Of a stretch of DNA of 64,000 bases, positions 1 to 8,249 are shown in pieces. Origin of the DNA: Saccharothrix sp. (GTDB lineage: Bacteria; Actinomycetota; Actinomycetes; Mycobacteriales; Pseudonocardiaceae); assembly GCF_031180885.1 (NCBI RefSeq), contig NZ_JAPSLK010000015.1, positions 1 through 64,000 of the forward strand, read 5' to 3'. The first letter of the stretch is position 1. Every line of letters starts with the position of its first letter. A program made the position numbers and the translations under genes. Under the pieces are notes generated by a model. It ran no database searches. It was not told where the DNA came from and saw only the letters and a list, made by a program, of their open reading frames with translations.

Positions 1-192
1 GCTGCCGCCGCGCTGCTGCCGCCGCGCTGCTGCCGCCGCGCTGCTGCCGCCGCGCTGCTGCCGCCGCGCTGCTGCCGCCGCGCTGCTGCCGCCGCGCTGC
101 TGCCGCCGCGCTGCTGCCGCCGCGCCGCCACCGCCGCGCTGCTGCCGCCGCGCTGCTGCCGCCGCGCCGCTGCTGCCGCGCCGCTGCTGCCA
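1..192. repeat. 14-bp GC-rich tandem repeat array
   Basis: A 14-bp unit (gctgctgccgccgc) is repeated head to tail from the first base to about position 123. Degenerate variants with gccgct and ccgccacc continue to about 192. The unit length is not a multiple of three, so each copy shifts the reading frame, which argues against a coding repeat. The array starts at the window edge, so its full length is unknown. Similar GCTGCCGCC wording recurs at about 46610-46660. Confidence 0.9.
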
Positions 193-858
193 GCGAGTCG
201 CCGCGGGAGCCTCCGCCGCTGAACCGCCACCGCCGGGCCGCCGCTGAACCGCTGGCGCTGGCCAACTCGCCCGCAGCCGAACCGCCGCCGGGCCGTTGAC
301 GCCAGCCCTGCCGCGGCCGCCGGGCCGCTGCCGGGCCGCTGAATGTCGTACCCGCGTGGGAAAATGGTGTCGGGGGCCGGAGGCCGCACCCGCTACAAAC
401 GTCCGCCGCGCCGGACCTGTCGCCGCTGCCGTCGCGCCACTGCCGCTGGGCCGCCGCCGGGCCGTTGGCGCTGGCCCGCTCACGCTGTTGCCGCTGAGTT
501 TCCGCCGCTGAGTTTCCGCCGCTGAGTTGCTGTCGCTGAGTTGCTGTCGAGATGGCCGATGCTGCGGGGTCGCCGCCGGCCCGTTGGCGCTGGCCCGCTC
601 ACGGTGTCGCCGCCGGGTTTCCGCCGCTGAGTTGCCGGCGCTGAGCTGCTGTCGAGATGGCCGATGCTGCAGGGTTGCCGCTGCCAGGCCGCTGCCGTAG
701 GGCCGCTGCCGCGACGTCGCTGCTGGCGGGCTGCTGGTGGCGGGCTGTTGGCGCGAGGTCGCTGCCGTAGGGCTGGTGCTGGGGGCTGCTGCCGTGGGGA
801 CGCTGGCCCGAAGTCGGTGCTGCGGGGGCGCTGCCGCTGACCTGGCGTCGACATCGCC
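193..858. repeat. Degenerate long-period repeats, no convincing gene
   Basis: This stretch is built from recurring words. The phrase gctgtcgagatggccgatgc occurs at 543 and 648. The phrase cgttggcgctggcccgctca occurs at about 463 and 582. Copies of ccgctgagttt lie around 492-530. The spacing of 105-120 bp suggests an eroded tandem array. A minus-strand reading frame (854 to 480) begins just after the ArsR gene, but its Arg/Pro/Ser-rich product merely translates the repeats, so I do not call it a gene. Confidence 0.7.
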
Positions 859-1194
859 TCAGGGGGCGTAGCGGTCCACTGATTCCGGGTCGGATTCGAC
901 GCCCGCGAGGACCGAGTCGAGCAGGCCCGGGAAGCGTTGTTCCAAGTCCTCCCGGCGCAGGGACAGCAGGTGTTCGCGGCCCGACGGGCGCTGTCGGATC
1001 ACGCCGCTGTCGCGCAGGACACGCCAGTGGTGGGTCAGGGTCGACTTCGCGATCTCCTTGCTCAGCACCGTCCCGCACGCCCGCTCGCCACCCCCGGCGA
1101 GTTCGCGCACGATCGCCAGCCGCATCGGGTGGCCCAGTGCGGTGAGGACGTTCTCCAGCTTGATCTGGTCCGGTTCCGGGTGGTGGCCGATCAC
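859..1194 (-). CDS. ArsR-family transcriptional regulator
   Basis: A 111-residue winged-helix protein. Residues 13-35 resemble the ArsR start (ALGHPMRLAIVREL), and the recognition helix lies near residues 45-62 (LSKEIAKSTLTHHWRVLRDS). There is only one cysteine (C40) and no CxC metal pair, so a metal-sensing role is not supported. The start is GTG, preceded by GGCAGGG. It is divergent from the MFS transporter gene, and the shared 108-bp gap holds repeated GTCGTAC boxes. By inference it represses itself and the transporter and is released by an unknown small molecule. Confidence 0.88.
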   Translation of the reverse strand: MIGHHPEPDQIKLENVLTALGHPMRLAIVRELAGGGERACGTVLSKEIAKSTLTHHWRVLRDSGVIRQRPSGREHLLSLRREDLEQRFPGLLDSVLAGVESDPESVDRYAP

Positions 1195-1212
1195 CCTGCC
1201 CAGTGTACGTCA

Positions 1213-1257
1213 GTACGACTTCTGTCGTACGATCCGATCGTACGTAAATTGTCGTAC
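1213..1257. promoter_or_regulatory. Operator array for the ArsR/MFS divergent promoter
   Basis: Two overlapping inverted repeats are visible. GTACGAC-ttct-GTCGTAC spans 1213-1230. The odd-centred palindrome cgtacgatccgatcgtacg spans 1226-1244. A further GTCGTAC half-site lies at 1251-1257. Their position in the divergent gap and the repetition of one half-site suggest cooperative binding by the ArsR protein. That is inference. Confidence 0.7.
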
Positions 1258-1302
1258 TGTCGAACGAAACCAAAAGGCGAAGCCAAGAACCTAAGGATGG
1301 GT

Positions 1303-2694
1303 ATGAGCACGTCCACCACAGCACGGCCGGGGCTGAGCCTCGCCCTGCTCGCCCTGGCGCAGTTGATCTTCGCGCTGGACCTCAACATCGTCTTCGTCGC
1401 GCTGCCCGAGATCGGCGCGGACCTCGGCTTCACCGGGCAGACCCAGCAGTGGGTGGTCAGCGCCTACGTCGTGATCGCGGGCGGGTTCCTGCTGCTCGGT
1501 GGGCGGGCGGCGGATCTGCTCGGGCGGCGGCGGGTGTTCGTGTTGGCGTTGGTCTTGTACGCGGTGTCGTCGTTGGCGGGTGGGTTGGCCACCTCGCCTG
1601 GGGTGATCGTCGTGGCGCGCGCGGTGCAGGGGTTGGGGGGTGCGTTGCTGTTGCCCTCGACGTTGTCGTTGCTGAACAACCTGTTCGAGGAAGGACCCAA
1701 GCGCAACCGGGCGTTGGCGGTGTGGGGTGGTGCGGGGGCCAGTGGGTTGACCGTCGGGGCGTTGCTCGGCGGGGTGTTGACGGAGAGCTTTGGCTGGCCC
1801 GCTGTGTTCTTCGTCAACGTGCCGCTGGCGGGGGCGGTGGCACTCGCCGCGTTGCTGGTCATCCCGGCCGACCCGCGTGGGCACGAGCGGCGGCGGTTCG
1901 ATCTGCCGGGGGCGTTGAGCGTGACCGGTGGGGCGACGTTGCTCGTGTTCGTCCTGGTGCAGGGACCTGAGGTGGGGTGGCTGTCGGCGGAGATCCTCGT
2001 TGCCGCAGTGGTGGCGGTGGTGTTGTTGTGGGCCTTTGTGTTGATCGAGCGGCGGAGTGCGGATCCGTTGATGCCGTTCCGCTTGCTGCACAACCGGAGT
2101 CTCCTGGTCGGCGTCACGGTGACCGCGCTGTTCATGGGCACCTTTGGCGCTCTGCCGTACTTCCTGACCGTCCTGCTGCACACCGTCCACGGGTTCTCGC
2201 CGCTGGCCGCCGGCCTGGCGTTCCTGGTGCCGTCACTGGCGATCGCGGTCGGCACCCAGGTCGGTGAGCGGATGTCGACTCGATTTGGCACGCGGACGAC
2301 CCTGCTCGCCGGGTTCGGCGTCGGGGTCGTCGGCACGGTGGTGCTGGCGTTCGGGTTCGACGCGGGCAGCACGTTCGTCGGGGCCGTGCCGGGGCTGGTC
2401 GTCTCCGGTGTCGGGCAGGGTGTGGTGTGGACGGCGATGTGGATCGCCGCCGCGTCGGGAGTCGCCCCGCACGAGCAGGGTGTGGCGTCGGGGCTGGCGT
2501 CCACGACCTTGAACCTGGGCAATGCCGTTGGTTTGGCGGTGCTCATCGCCGTGGCGAACTCCAGTGGTGGTCCGGAGAACGGCGGGTTCGTGGCGGTGTT
2601 GCTGACGGCACTGGGCATGGTGGCCGGTCTGGTCGTGGCGTTGGCGTTGCCGCGCAAGGCTTCCACCGTGGAGCGCCAGCCCGAACCGGTGTGA
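1303..2694 (+). CDS. MFS drug/proton antiporter (DHA2-like)
   Basis: A 463-residue polytopic membrane protein of the major facilitator superfamily, most like 14-helix EmrB/QacA-type exporters. Visible marks are LDLNIVFVALP in helix 1 (residues 25-35) and the motif A loop GGRAADLLGRRR (66-77). A GGALLLPSTLSLL segment resembles the antiporter region. I chose the ATG at 1303 because AAGGA lies five bases upstream; an in-frame ATG at 1297 overlaps that site. It probably exports a toxic compound in exchange for protons and is probably controlled by the divergent ArsR gene. The substrate cannot be read from sequence. Confidence 0.9.
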   Translation: MSTSTTARPGLSLALLALAQLIFALDLNIVFVALPEIGADLGFTGQTQQWVVSAYVVIAGGFLLLGGRAADLLGRRRVFVLALVLYAVSSLAGGLATSPGVIVVARAVQGLGGALLLPSTLSLLNNLFEEGPKRNRALAVWGGAGASGLTVGALLGGVLTESFGWPAVFFVNVPLAGAVALAALLVIPADPRGHERRRFDLPGALSVTGGATLLVFVLVQGPEVGWLSAEILVAAVVAVVLLWAFVLIERRSADPLMPFRLLHNRSLLVGVTVTALFMGTFGALPYFLTVLLHTVHGFSPLAAGLAFLVPSLAIAVGTQVGERMSTRFGTRTTLLAGFGVGVVGTVVLAFGFDAGSTFVGAVPGLVVSGVGQGVVWTAMWIAAASGVAPHEQGVASGLASTTLNLGNAVGLAVLIAVANSSGGPENGGFVAVLLTALGMVAGLVVALALPRKASTVERQPEPV

Positions 2695-2796
2695 GTCGGG
2701 TCCTCCGAAAGTGCGACCCCCTGTGAATCCTCCGGCCGACTCGCCGACGCCGTCGCGCGGCCTACCTTCAGAGGCGATCTTCACTGGAGGGGGAAC

Positions 2797-3924
2797 ATGG
2801 GCGGTCGGATCACGGCCCTGGACGTGTTGCGGGGCGTGGCCATCCTGGGGACGCTCGGCACGAACATCTGGATCTTCACCCACCCGGACGGCCCGGGCGG
2901 CTTCCTCACCGGCGCCGACGACTGGGGCGAGGCGCTGCTGCGGATGGTCAGCAACGGCAAGTTCCTGGGACTGCTGTCGATCCTGTTCGGCATCGGGCTG
3001 GCGTTGCAGCACGCCTCCGCCGTCAAGCGCGGGCAGAAGTGGCCCGGCTGGTACCTGTGGCGGTCGGCGTTGCTGCTGTTCGAGGGGCTCCTGCACTACG
3101 TGCTCATCTTCGAGTTCGACGTGCTGATGTTCTACGCCATCGTGTCCGTGCTGGTGGCGTTCCTGGTGGGGCGCAGCGACCGGGTCGTGCGGGCGTGGCT
3201 GGGCGGCGCGCTCGTGCTGCACCTGGCGTTCGTCGGCCTGGTGACGTGGGCGATGCACCTGGGGGACGGGTCGTTGGGCGGGTCGTTGGGCGGGTCGCTG
3301 CCGGTCGACAACACGAGCTGGCTGGGGCAGGTGCAGTCGCGGATCGAGTTCCTCGACGTGTTCCGGGCCGAGATCGTGTTCGTGCTGCCGTTGAGCACGG
3401 TGCTGTTCCTGGCCGGGGTGCGGCTGGTGCGGGCCGGTGCGCTGGAGGACTCCGAACGCGGCCTGCGCATCCAGCGCCGGCTCGCGGGCTGGGGACTCGG
3501 CCTGGGTCTGCCGCTGAACGTGGTGACCACGCTGGCCGGCGGCGAGTGGTTCGCCGTGGACCGGTACGTGTCCGCGCCGATCGTGTCGTTCGGCCTGCTC
3601 GGCGCGATCACCATGCTGGTGCACCGGATGCGGTCGCCCGAGGGTTTCCTGCGGCGGGGCGTCACGTCGGTGGGGCGGTCGGCGTTGAGCTGCTACATCG
3701 CGCAGAACGTCATCGCGTCCGTGCTGTGCTACCAGTGGGGGCTCAACCTCACGGGCCGCCTCGGTCACCTGGGCGTCTGGTACACGATCGGCGCGTGGGT
3801 CGTGGTGTCGGCGCTGTTGGTGCTCGGCGCGAGCTGGTGGATGAAGCGGTTCTCCCGCGGCCCGGTCGAGGCGGCGTGGAACTGGGCGTACCGGGCGCCG
3901 CAGCGACGCCCGGTCTCCGCGTAG
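2797..3924 (+). CDS. DUF418-type membrane protein
   Basis: A 375-residue multi-pass membrane protein. It opens with the family hallmark ALDVLRGVAILGTLGTNI (residues 7-24) and ends with a hydrophobic DUF418-like half containing SVGRSALSCYIAQNVIASV. An in-frame repeat SLGGSLGGSL occurs in a loop. The start ATG follows a strong GGAGGGGG site. DUF418 proteins are common in actinobacteria and resemble acyltransferase-like membrane proteins, but their function is not established. The 3' end meets the next gene tail to tail with a one-base gap. Confidence 0.8.
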   Translation: MGGRITALDVLRGVAILGTLGTNIWIFTHPDGPGGFLTGADDWGEALLRMVSNGKFLGLLSILFGIGLALQHASAVKRGQKWPGWYLWRSALLLFEGLLHYVLIFEFDVLMFYAIVSVLVAFLVGRSDRVVRAWLGGALVLHLAFVGLVTWAMHLGDGSLGGSLGGSLPVDNTSWLGQVQSRIEFLDVFRAEIVFVLPLSTVLFLAGVRLVRAGALEDSERGLRIQRRLAGWGLGLGLPLNVVTTLAGGEWFAVDRYVSAPIVSFGLLGAITMLVHRMRSPEGFLRRGVTSVGRSALSCYIAQNVIASVLCYQWGLNLTGRLGHLGVWYTIGAWVVVSALLVLGASWWMKRFSRGPVEAAWNWAYRAPQRRPVSA

Positions 3925-3925
3925 G

Positions 3926-4348
3926 TCAGGCGAGGCGGTCCGGCACGGGGGCGAGCGGGTACTTCTGCCAGAAGTACGCGTCGGCCGCGTGCTGGTCCGC
4001 CGCGAAGTTGACCGCCTCGGCGATCTTGCCGTCCTGGATGCGGAAGGCCAGCGCCCACATGATGTCCAGGCCCTCGGGGTCGGTGCTCCACCCGCGGTGC
4101 AGGTCGACCACCCAGTCGCCGTCGGTGGCGAGGAACACCGGGTCGGCCTTGAAGCCCGCCTTGGCCAGTTCGCCGAAGAAGGCGAGCACCTCGGTGGCGC
4201 CGACCTTCGTGCCGGACAGCGGGTGGTGGCCGGGGATGATCCAGCGGATGTCGTCGGCGAAGAACTCCGCGAGCGCTTGCGGGTCGTCGCCGCCGTAGGC
4301 CTGGTAGAAGCGGCGGATCAGCTCGACGTTGGGGTGCGCGGTGGTCAC
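3926..4348 (-). CDS. SnoaL/NTF2-like protein
   Basis: A roughly 140-residue NTF2-fold protein. It opens with the typical helix NVELIRRFYQAYGG, then LAEFFADDIRWIIPGHHPLSG, a pattern shared with SnoaL-like polyketide cyclases and ketosteroid-isomerase-like proteins. The GTG at 4348 places the start just before the conserved helix. Longer in-frame starts exist up to 4420, but that extension looks non-coding. The reaction or ligand is unknown. It is convergent with the DUF418 gene. Confidence 0.72.
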   Translation of the reverse strand: MTTAHPNVELIRRFYQAYGGDDPQALAEFFADDIRWIIPGHHPLSGTKVGATEVLAFFGELAKAGFKADPVFLATDGDWVVDLHRGWSTDPEGLDIMWALAFRIQDGKIAEAVNFAADQHAADAYFWQKYPLAPVPDRLA

Positions 4349-4438
4349 GCCGGCCAGCCAACCAGCGGCCTCGGGGATGGTCCAATGCCTGTGGCGATGC
4401 CCGGCGGGCATCGACGGCACTTCGTCAAGTCCGGGCGG

Positions 4439-5341
4439 CTACTTCGTGGCGTCCGGGCGCAGCAGGCGGCGCAGGGCGGTGGGGGTGTGGCCGACCAGGC
4501 CGCGGACCGTGCGGGTGAGGTGGGCCTGGTCGGCGAAGCCCAGTTCGGCGGCGAGCCCGGCCAGGTCGGTCTCGCCGTCCTGGATGCGGGCCATGGCGCG
4601 GCCGACGCGGACCCGGTTGCGGAAGCGGGTGAGCGAGACGCCGACGTCCTGGCTGAACGCGCGGCTCAGGCGGTAGGGGGAGACGCCGAGCAGCCGGGCC
4701 AGCGGGACCAGCCCGCGCGACTCGGGGTGGTCGGCGAGGATCGCGGCCCGCGCGGCCGACACCGTGGCGCGGTCCTCGACGCCCGGCAACGGCCGATCGC
4801 GCGTGCTCGCCACGAGCCGCACGAGCGCTTCCGCCATCCCGAACGCGATGTCCGCCACCGCCCCGCCGCTCGATAGCGCGCCGCCGCCTGACGGCGCGCC
4901 GCCGCCCGTGACCGCCCTGCGGCCCGCGACCGCACGGCCGCCTGAAACCGCACCGCCGCCTGAAACCGCACCGCCGGCCGCCAGCAGCTGTCGGTGCGCC
5001 AGCTCGACCGTCGCGTCCACGTGCAGCACCGACCGCGTCGGCCACTCCTCACCGACCACGGACCGCCACAGCGAAGGCGCGACCCACACCGCCGTGCACA
5101 CGTCACCACCCGCCGGGTGCGCGAACTGCTCCTCCTCACCGGGCACGCTCACGTACCCCGCCGTCCCGTCCAACTCCGCCACCCCGTCCCGCGCCCGCCG
5201 CCGGAACGACCCGCGCCGCACCAGCACGACCCGGTGGCCGCCCGCCGCCTCGGGCGCCGACCAGGACGCGTGGTGGTCCGTGCACGTCACCGAGCTGACC
5301 GCGAAGTCGGCCGTGACGGCGAGGTCCACAGCGGTGCGCAT
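4439..5341 (-). CDS. AraC-family transcriptional regulator
   Basis: A 300-residue regulator with an N-terminal cupin-like sensing region (about 1-115) and a C-terminal double helix-turn-helix (about 200-295). HTH marks are LARLLGVSPYRLSRAFSQDVG and LAAELGFADQAHLTRTVRGLVGHTP, each quoted in part. Between the domains, residues 122-163 are a Gly/Ala/Val hexapeptide repeat that looks like a microsatellite expansion. The ATG at 5341 is preferred over an upstream in-frame start at 5371. It is divergent from the VOC gene, a likely target. Confidence 0.85.
   Translation of the reverse strand: MRTAVDLAVTADFAVSSVTCTDHHASWSAPEAAGGHRVVLVRRGSFRRRARDGVAELDGTAGYVSVPGEEEQFAHPAGGDVCTAVWVAPSLWRSVVGEEWPTRSVLHVDATVELAHRQLLAAGGAVSGGGAVSGGRAVAGRRAVTGGGAPSGGGALSSGGAVADIAFGMAEALVRLVASTRDRPLPGVEDRATVSAARAAILADHPESRGLVPLARLLGVSPYRLSRAFSQDVGVSLTRFRNRVRVGRAMARIQDGETDLAGLAAELGFADQAHLTRTVRGLVGHTPTALRRLLRPDATK
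4853..4978 (-). repeat. 18-bp coding repeat in the AraC linker
   Basis: The DNA encoding residues 122-163 of the AraC regulator consists of imperfect 18-bp units. Each specifies a hexapeptide of the form GG-x-A-V-S/T. The unit length is a multiple of three, so the frame is kept, unlike the 14-bp arrays elsewhere in the window. Confidence 0.75.
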
Positions 5342-5441
5342 GTCCGAGACCCTACGCGTGGGGTACGACAAGAATGTTCAATACGCCGTTCGCCCGGACA
5401 GGTGAAGCTGTGCCCCGACCACGAAGAGAGGGCACCAAGCG

Positions 5442-5792
5442 ATGAAACTCGCCACCGTCATGCTCGACAGCGCGGACCCCGGCAAGCTCGCCGAGTTCTA
5501 CCGCGTCGCGACCCGCTGGGAGGTCACCTACAGCGACGACGACTTCGTCATGCTGGGCGACGGCGGACCGATCCAGCTCGGCTTCCAGCGCGTCGAGGGC
5601 TACGAGGGCCCGGGCTGGCCGGACGACCGCAAGCACGTGCACCTGGACTTCACCGTCCAGGACGTCGCCAAGGCAGTCGAGAACCTGCTCGGCATCGGCG
5701 CGACCAAGCCGGACTTCCAGCCCGGCGACGGCAACTGGACCGTCCTGGCCGACCCGGAAGGCCACCTGTTCTGCATCTCGGCCGAGAGCTGA
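5442..5792 (+). CDS. VOC-family (glyoxalase-like) protein
   Basis: A 116-residue single-domain protein of the vicinal oxygen chelate superfamily. The first half begins MLDSADPGKLAEFYRVATRW. The second half has HVHLDF (65-70) and ends in DPEGHLFC (104-111), the usual VOC endings. Proteins of this size act as dioxygenase-like enzymes or as binding/immunity proteins, and the substrate is unknown. It lies about 100 bp from the divergent AraC gene. The 3' end is convergent with the beta-helix protein gene, 46 bp away. Confidence 0.82.
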   Translation: MKLATVMLDSADPGKLAEFYRVATRWEVTYSDDDFVMLGDGGPIQLGFQRVEGYEGPGWPDDRKHVHLDFTVQDVAKAVENLLGIGATKPDFQPGDGNWTVLADPEGHLFCISAES

Positions 5793-5838
5793 CCGGCGAG
5801 GAGGGTGCCGCCCGCACGGACGGCACCCTCCCGGCAAC

Positions 5839-8032
5839 TCACGGGTAGTCGACCAGGTACCGGACCTGGTTGGCGGTGTTGGCGACCCCGCCCACGCCGT
5901 TGATCACGTTGTTGATCGTCCCGACCCCGCCCAGCGACACCGTCACCAGGTCGTGGAACCGCACACCGGGCGTCTGCGGGACCTCGAACCCGTTCCGCCG
6001 TCACCACGCTGGGGTCGGCGTTGTTGAAGCAGTAGACGCCCACACCCCAGGCCTCGTGCGTGGTGACCGAGGGTGCGACCTTGTACGCCGCCCAGCCCGG
6101 GGACGAGCCGTTCATCCACGCGGCCTGGTCCGGCGGGTCGTAGGGCAGTTCGTTCTGGAAGAAGTAGGTCCGGCCGCCGTTGCCGTTCCACACCACGTTG
6201 TGCTGCTGGTAGTGCTCGACGAACAACCCGTACGCGGTGACGTCGTTGCCGTTGACCACCACGCCGTTCTGCGCCGTGTTGACCGTCCAGCCGACACCCG
6301 CGCCGTGGTCGGCCCGCCACACCCACGTGTGGTCGACGATCGTGTGGTTGCTGTTGATCTGCAACGACACCGTCGCCTTGCCCGCCTGCGACCCGCCCAC
6401 GCGCAAGTACACGTCGTGCAACGAGATCGGGTTGGCCGCATGGCTGACGGACGAGCCCGGCGTCCCGATCTGGAGCAGGACGGGCGAGTTCACCACACCC
6501 GCGTCCACCAGGAACCCGGCCAGCTTGACACCGTCCACATCGGACACCGCCATCGCCGCCTTGCCCGTCTCAGGTGACAAGGTGGCCAAACCCAGACCCA
6601 GTACGACCGTGTTCGGCCGCGTCACGTTGATCGTGTCCGAGATCCGGTGCACACCGGGCGTCAACAGCAGGTGCTTGCCCGCCGCCAGGGCCGCGTTCGT
6701 CAGCGACACCGGCGTGCCCGGCTTGACGATGAAGAAGTCCGCCAACGAGATCGACGTCCCCGCCGGCGCGCCGGCCTCCCAGCTGGTGCCCCGCGCGTTC
6801 TGCCGCAGCGCGGGCACGAACACCCGGTACTCACCGTTGGCCAGGTACAGGAACGGTTTCTCCCGCACGACCGGCGTGGTGTCGACAGTCGTGTGCGACG
6901 GGTTGGGGAAGTGCTGCGGCGGCGCACCTTGCGCGCCGACGAACACCATGTTCCACACCGAACCGCCCCAGCCGCCGGCCAGGTTGCTGTTGCGCGTCAG
7001 GAACTGCTGCTGCGACCCGGATTCGGTGTACCCGTCGATCCTGCTGTCGACGATGAGCCCACCGGAAGCCCAGCCGTCACCACCGTTCCACAGCTGGACC
7101 TGCCCGCGCAGGTGCATGCGCCGGTAGGCGGCCGCCTGCGACACCGCCCACCGCTCGATCTGCCCGGCGGGCACGGTGACGGACATGTTCTCCGCGCCAC
7201 GCCAGAAGTTCTGCGTCGCGTTGCCGAGGTTGTCGGGGTTGTCCCCTTGCTGGAGCCAGTCCGCCTCGACCCGCACGTGCCCGTTGAGGTTCACGTCGTC
7301 GGGCCGCAACCCGAGGCCCATGACCTGCGTGTAGAAGCGCAGGTTCACGTCGGCGTTGTACGAGCCGGGCTTGAACAGCACCGCGTAGCGCTCGGGGCCG
7401 AACTGGTTGGTCTTCATCTGGGTGGAGATGGCGTTGAGCCGGTTCTGCATCTCCACCTGGGCGGATTCGGGGCCGTAGACCAGGACGTTGGGCCCGAAGT
7501 CGGGGTTGCGCGGGTCGGTCGGCGGGATGGCAGGTGCATCCGTCACCGCGTTGATGCCGAACTCCCAGAGCGAGTGACCCCACTGCGTGCCACGGGCGGT
7601 CCCGAGCACCCGGACGTACCGCCCGGTGCCGGTCACGTCGAGGTTCTGCACGCCGCCGGTCGCCGTGGTGGTCGAGTGGACGGTGGTCCAGGTGGCGGCG
7701 TTGTCCGAGACCTGGACCTGGAAGGCGCGGCTGTAGGCGGTCTCCCAGTCGAGGTGGACGCGGCAGACCTGGTGGGACGAACCGAGGTCCACCTGGATCC
7801 ACTGCGGATCGCCGAACGCGCTGGACCACCGGGTGCCGGTGTTGCCGTCCACGGCGGCGGTGGCCGGGGTGCCGGCGTTCTCGGTGGAGGAGGCGGAAAC
7901 GGGCCGGTTGAGCGCGGTGTTGGTGGTGCCGCACTCGGTGGCCTGGGCGGATTGCGGGAGGACGGGTCCCAAGACGGCGACCACGCCCAGTGCCGTTGCG
8001 GAGGCGAGCAGCCGGGAACGTGTCAAGCGCAT
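5839..8032 (-). CDS. Secreted discoidin (F5/8C) plus beta-helix protein, frameshifted
   Basis: Corrected length is about 730 residues. A Sec signal peptide (residues 1-31, ending QSAQA) is followed by a discoidin/CBM32-like domain (about 38-160, ALNRPVSAS and WIQVDLGSS). A long region follows with the repeated short strands typical of right-handed beta-helix carbohydrate-active proteins. Near the end one extra C within 5995-5996 (plus strand) breaks the frame. Restoring it gives the tail NGFEVPQTPGVRFHDLVTVS and a TGA at 5839-5841. Without correction the frame runs on antisense through the VOC gene to 5600. Probably a secreted polysaccharide-binding or -cleaving protein; the exact family is uncertain. 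Confidence 0.8.
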
Positions 8033-8104
8033 GGTCCTACCTGACGAGGTAAGGGGCAGGGAGCAGCCCGAAGAGGGGAGGAGACCCCGTGGCACCGGGG
8101 CTCA

Positions 8105-8118
8105 GGAGAGCGCTCTCC
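8105..8118. promoter_or_regulatory. LacI-type operator upstream of the beta-helix protein
   Basis: A perfect 14-bp palindrome, ggagagcgctctcc, lies 73 bp upstream of the secreted protein start. The core GAGCGCTC is typical of LacI-family sugar repressors in actinobacteria. No LacI gene is in this window, so the regulator would be encoded elsewhere. Confidence 0.65.
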
Positions 8119-8249
8119 CGGAGGTTAACGCCGCCTCGCGCACGCCGTCAACGACACCCGACCCGTCCGGAAGTCCCGGTCCGACCGGGAAAAACGCACC
8201 CGCACCGAGTTCCCGCCACGTGCAACCACGGGCTGAGCAGCCCCTGGGA

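Noticed and set aside
480..854. 124-residue minus-strand frame starting right after the ArsR gene
   Set aside because: It only translates the degenerate repeats, lacks a ribosome site and has no recognisable fold.
5600..5838. C-terminal extension of the beta-helix protein through the VOC gene
   Set aside because: It arises from the one-base frameshift near 5995. Correcting it gives a natural stop at 5839.
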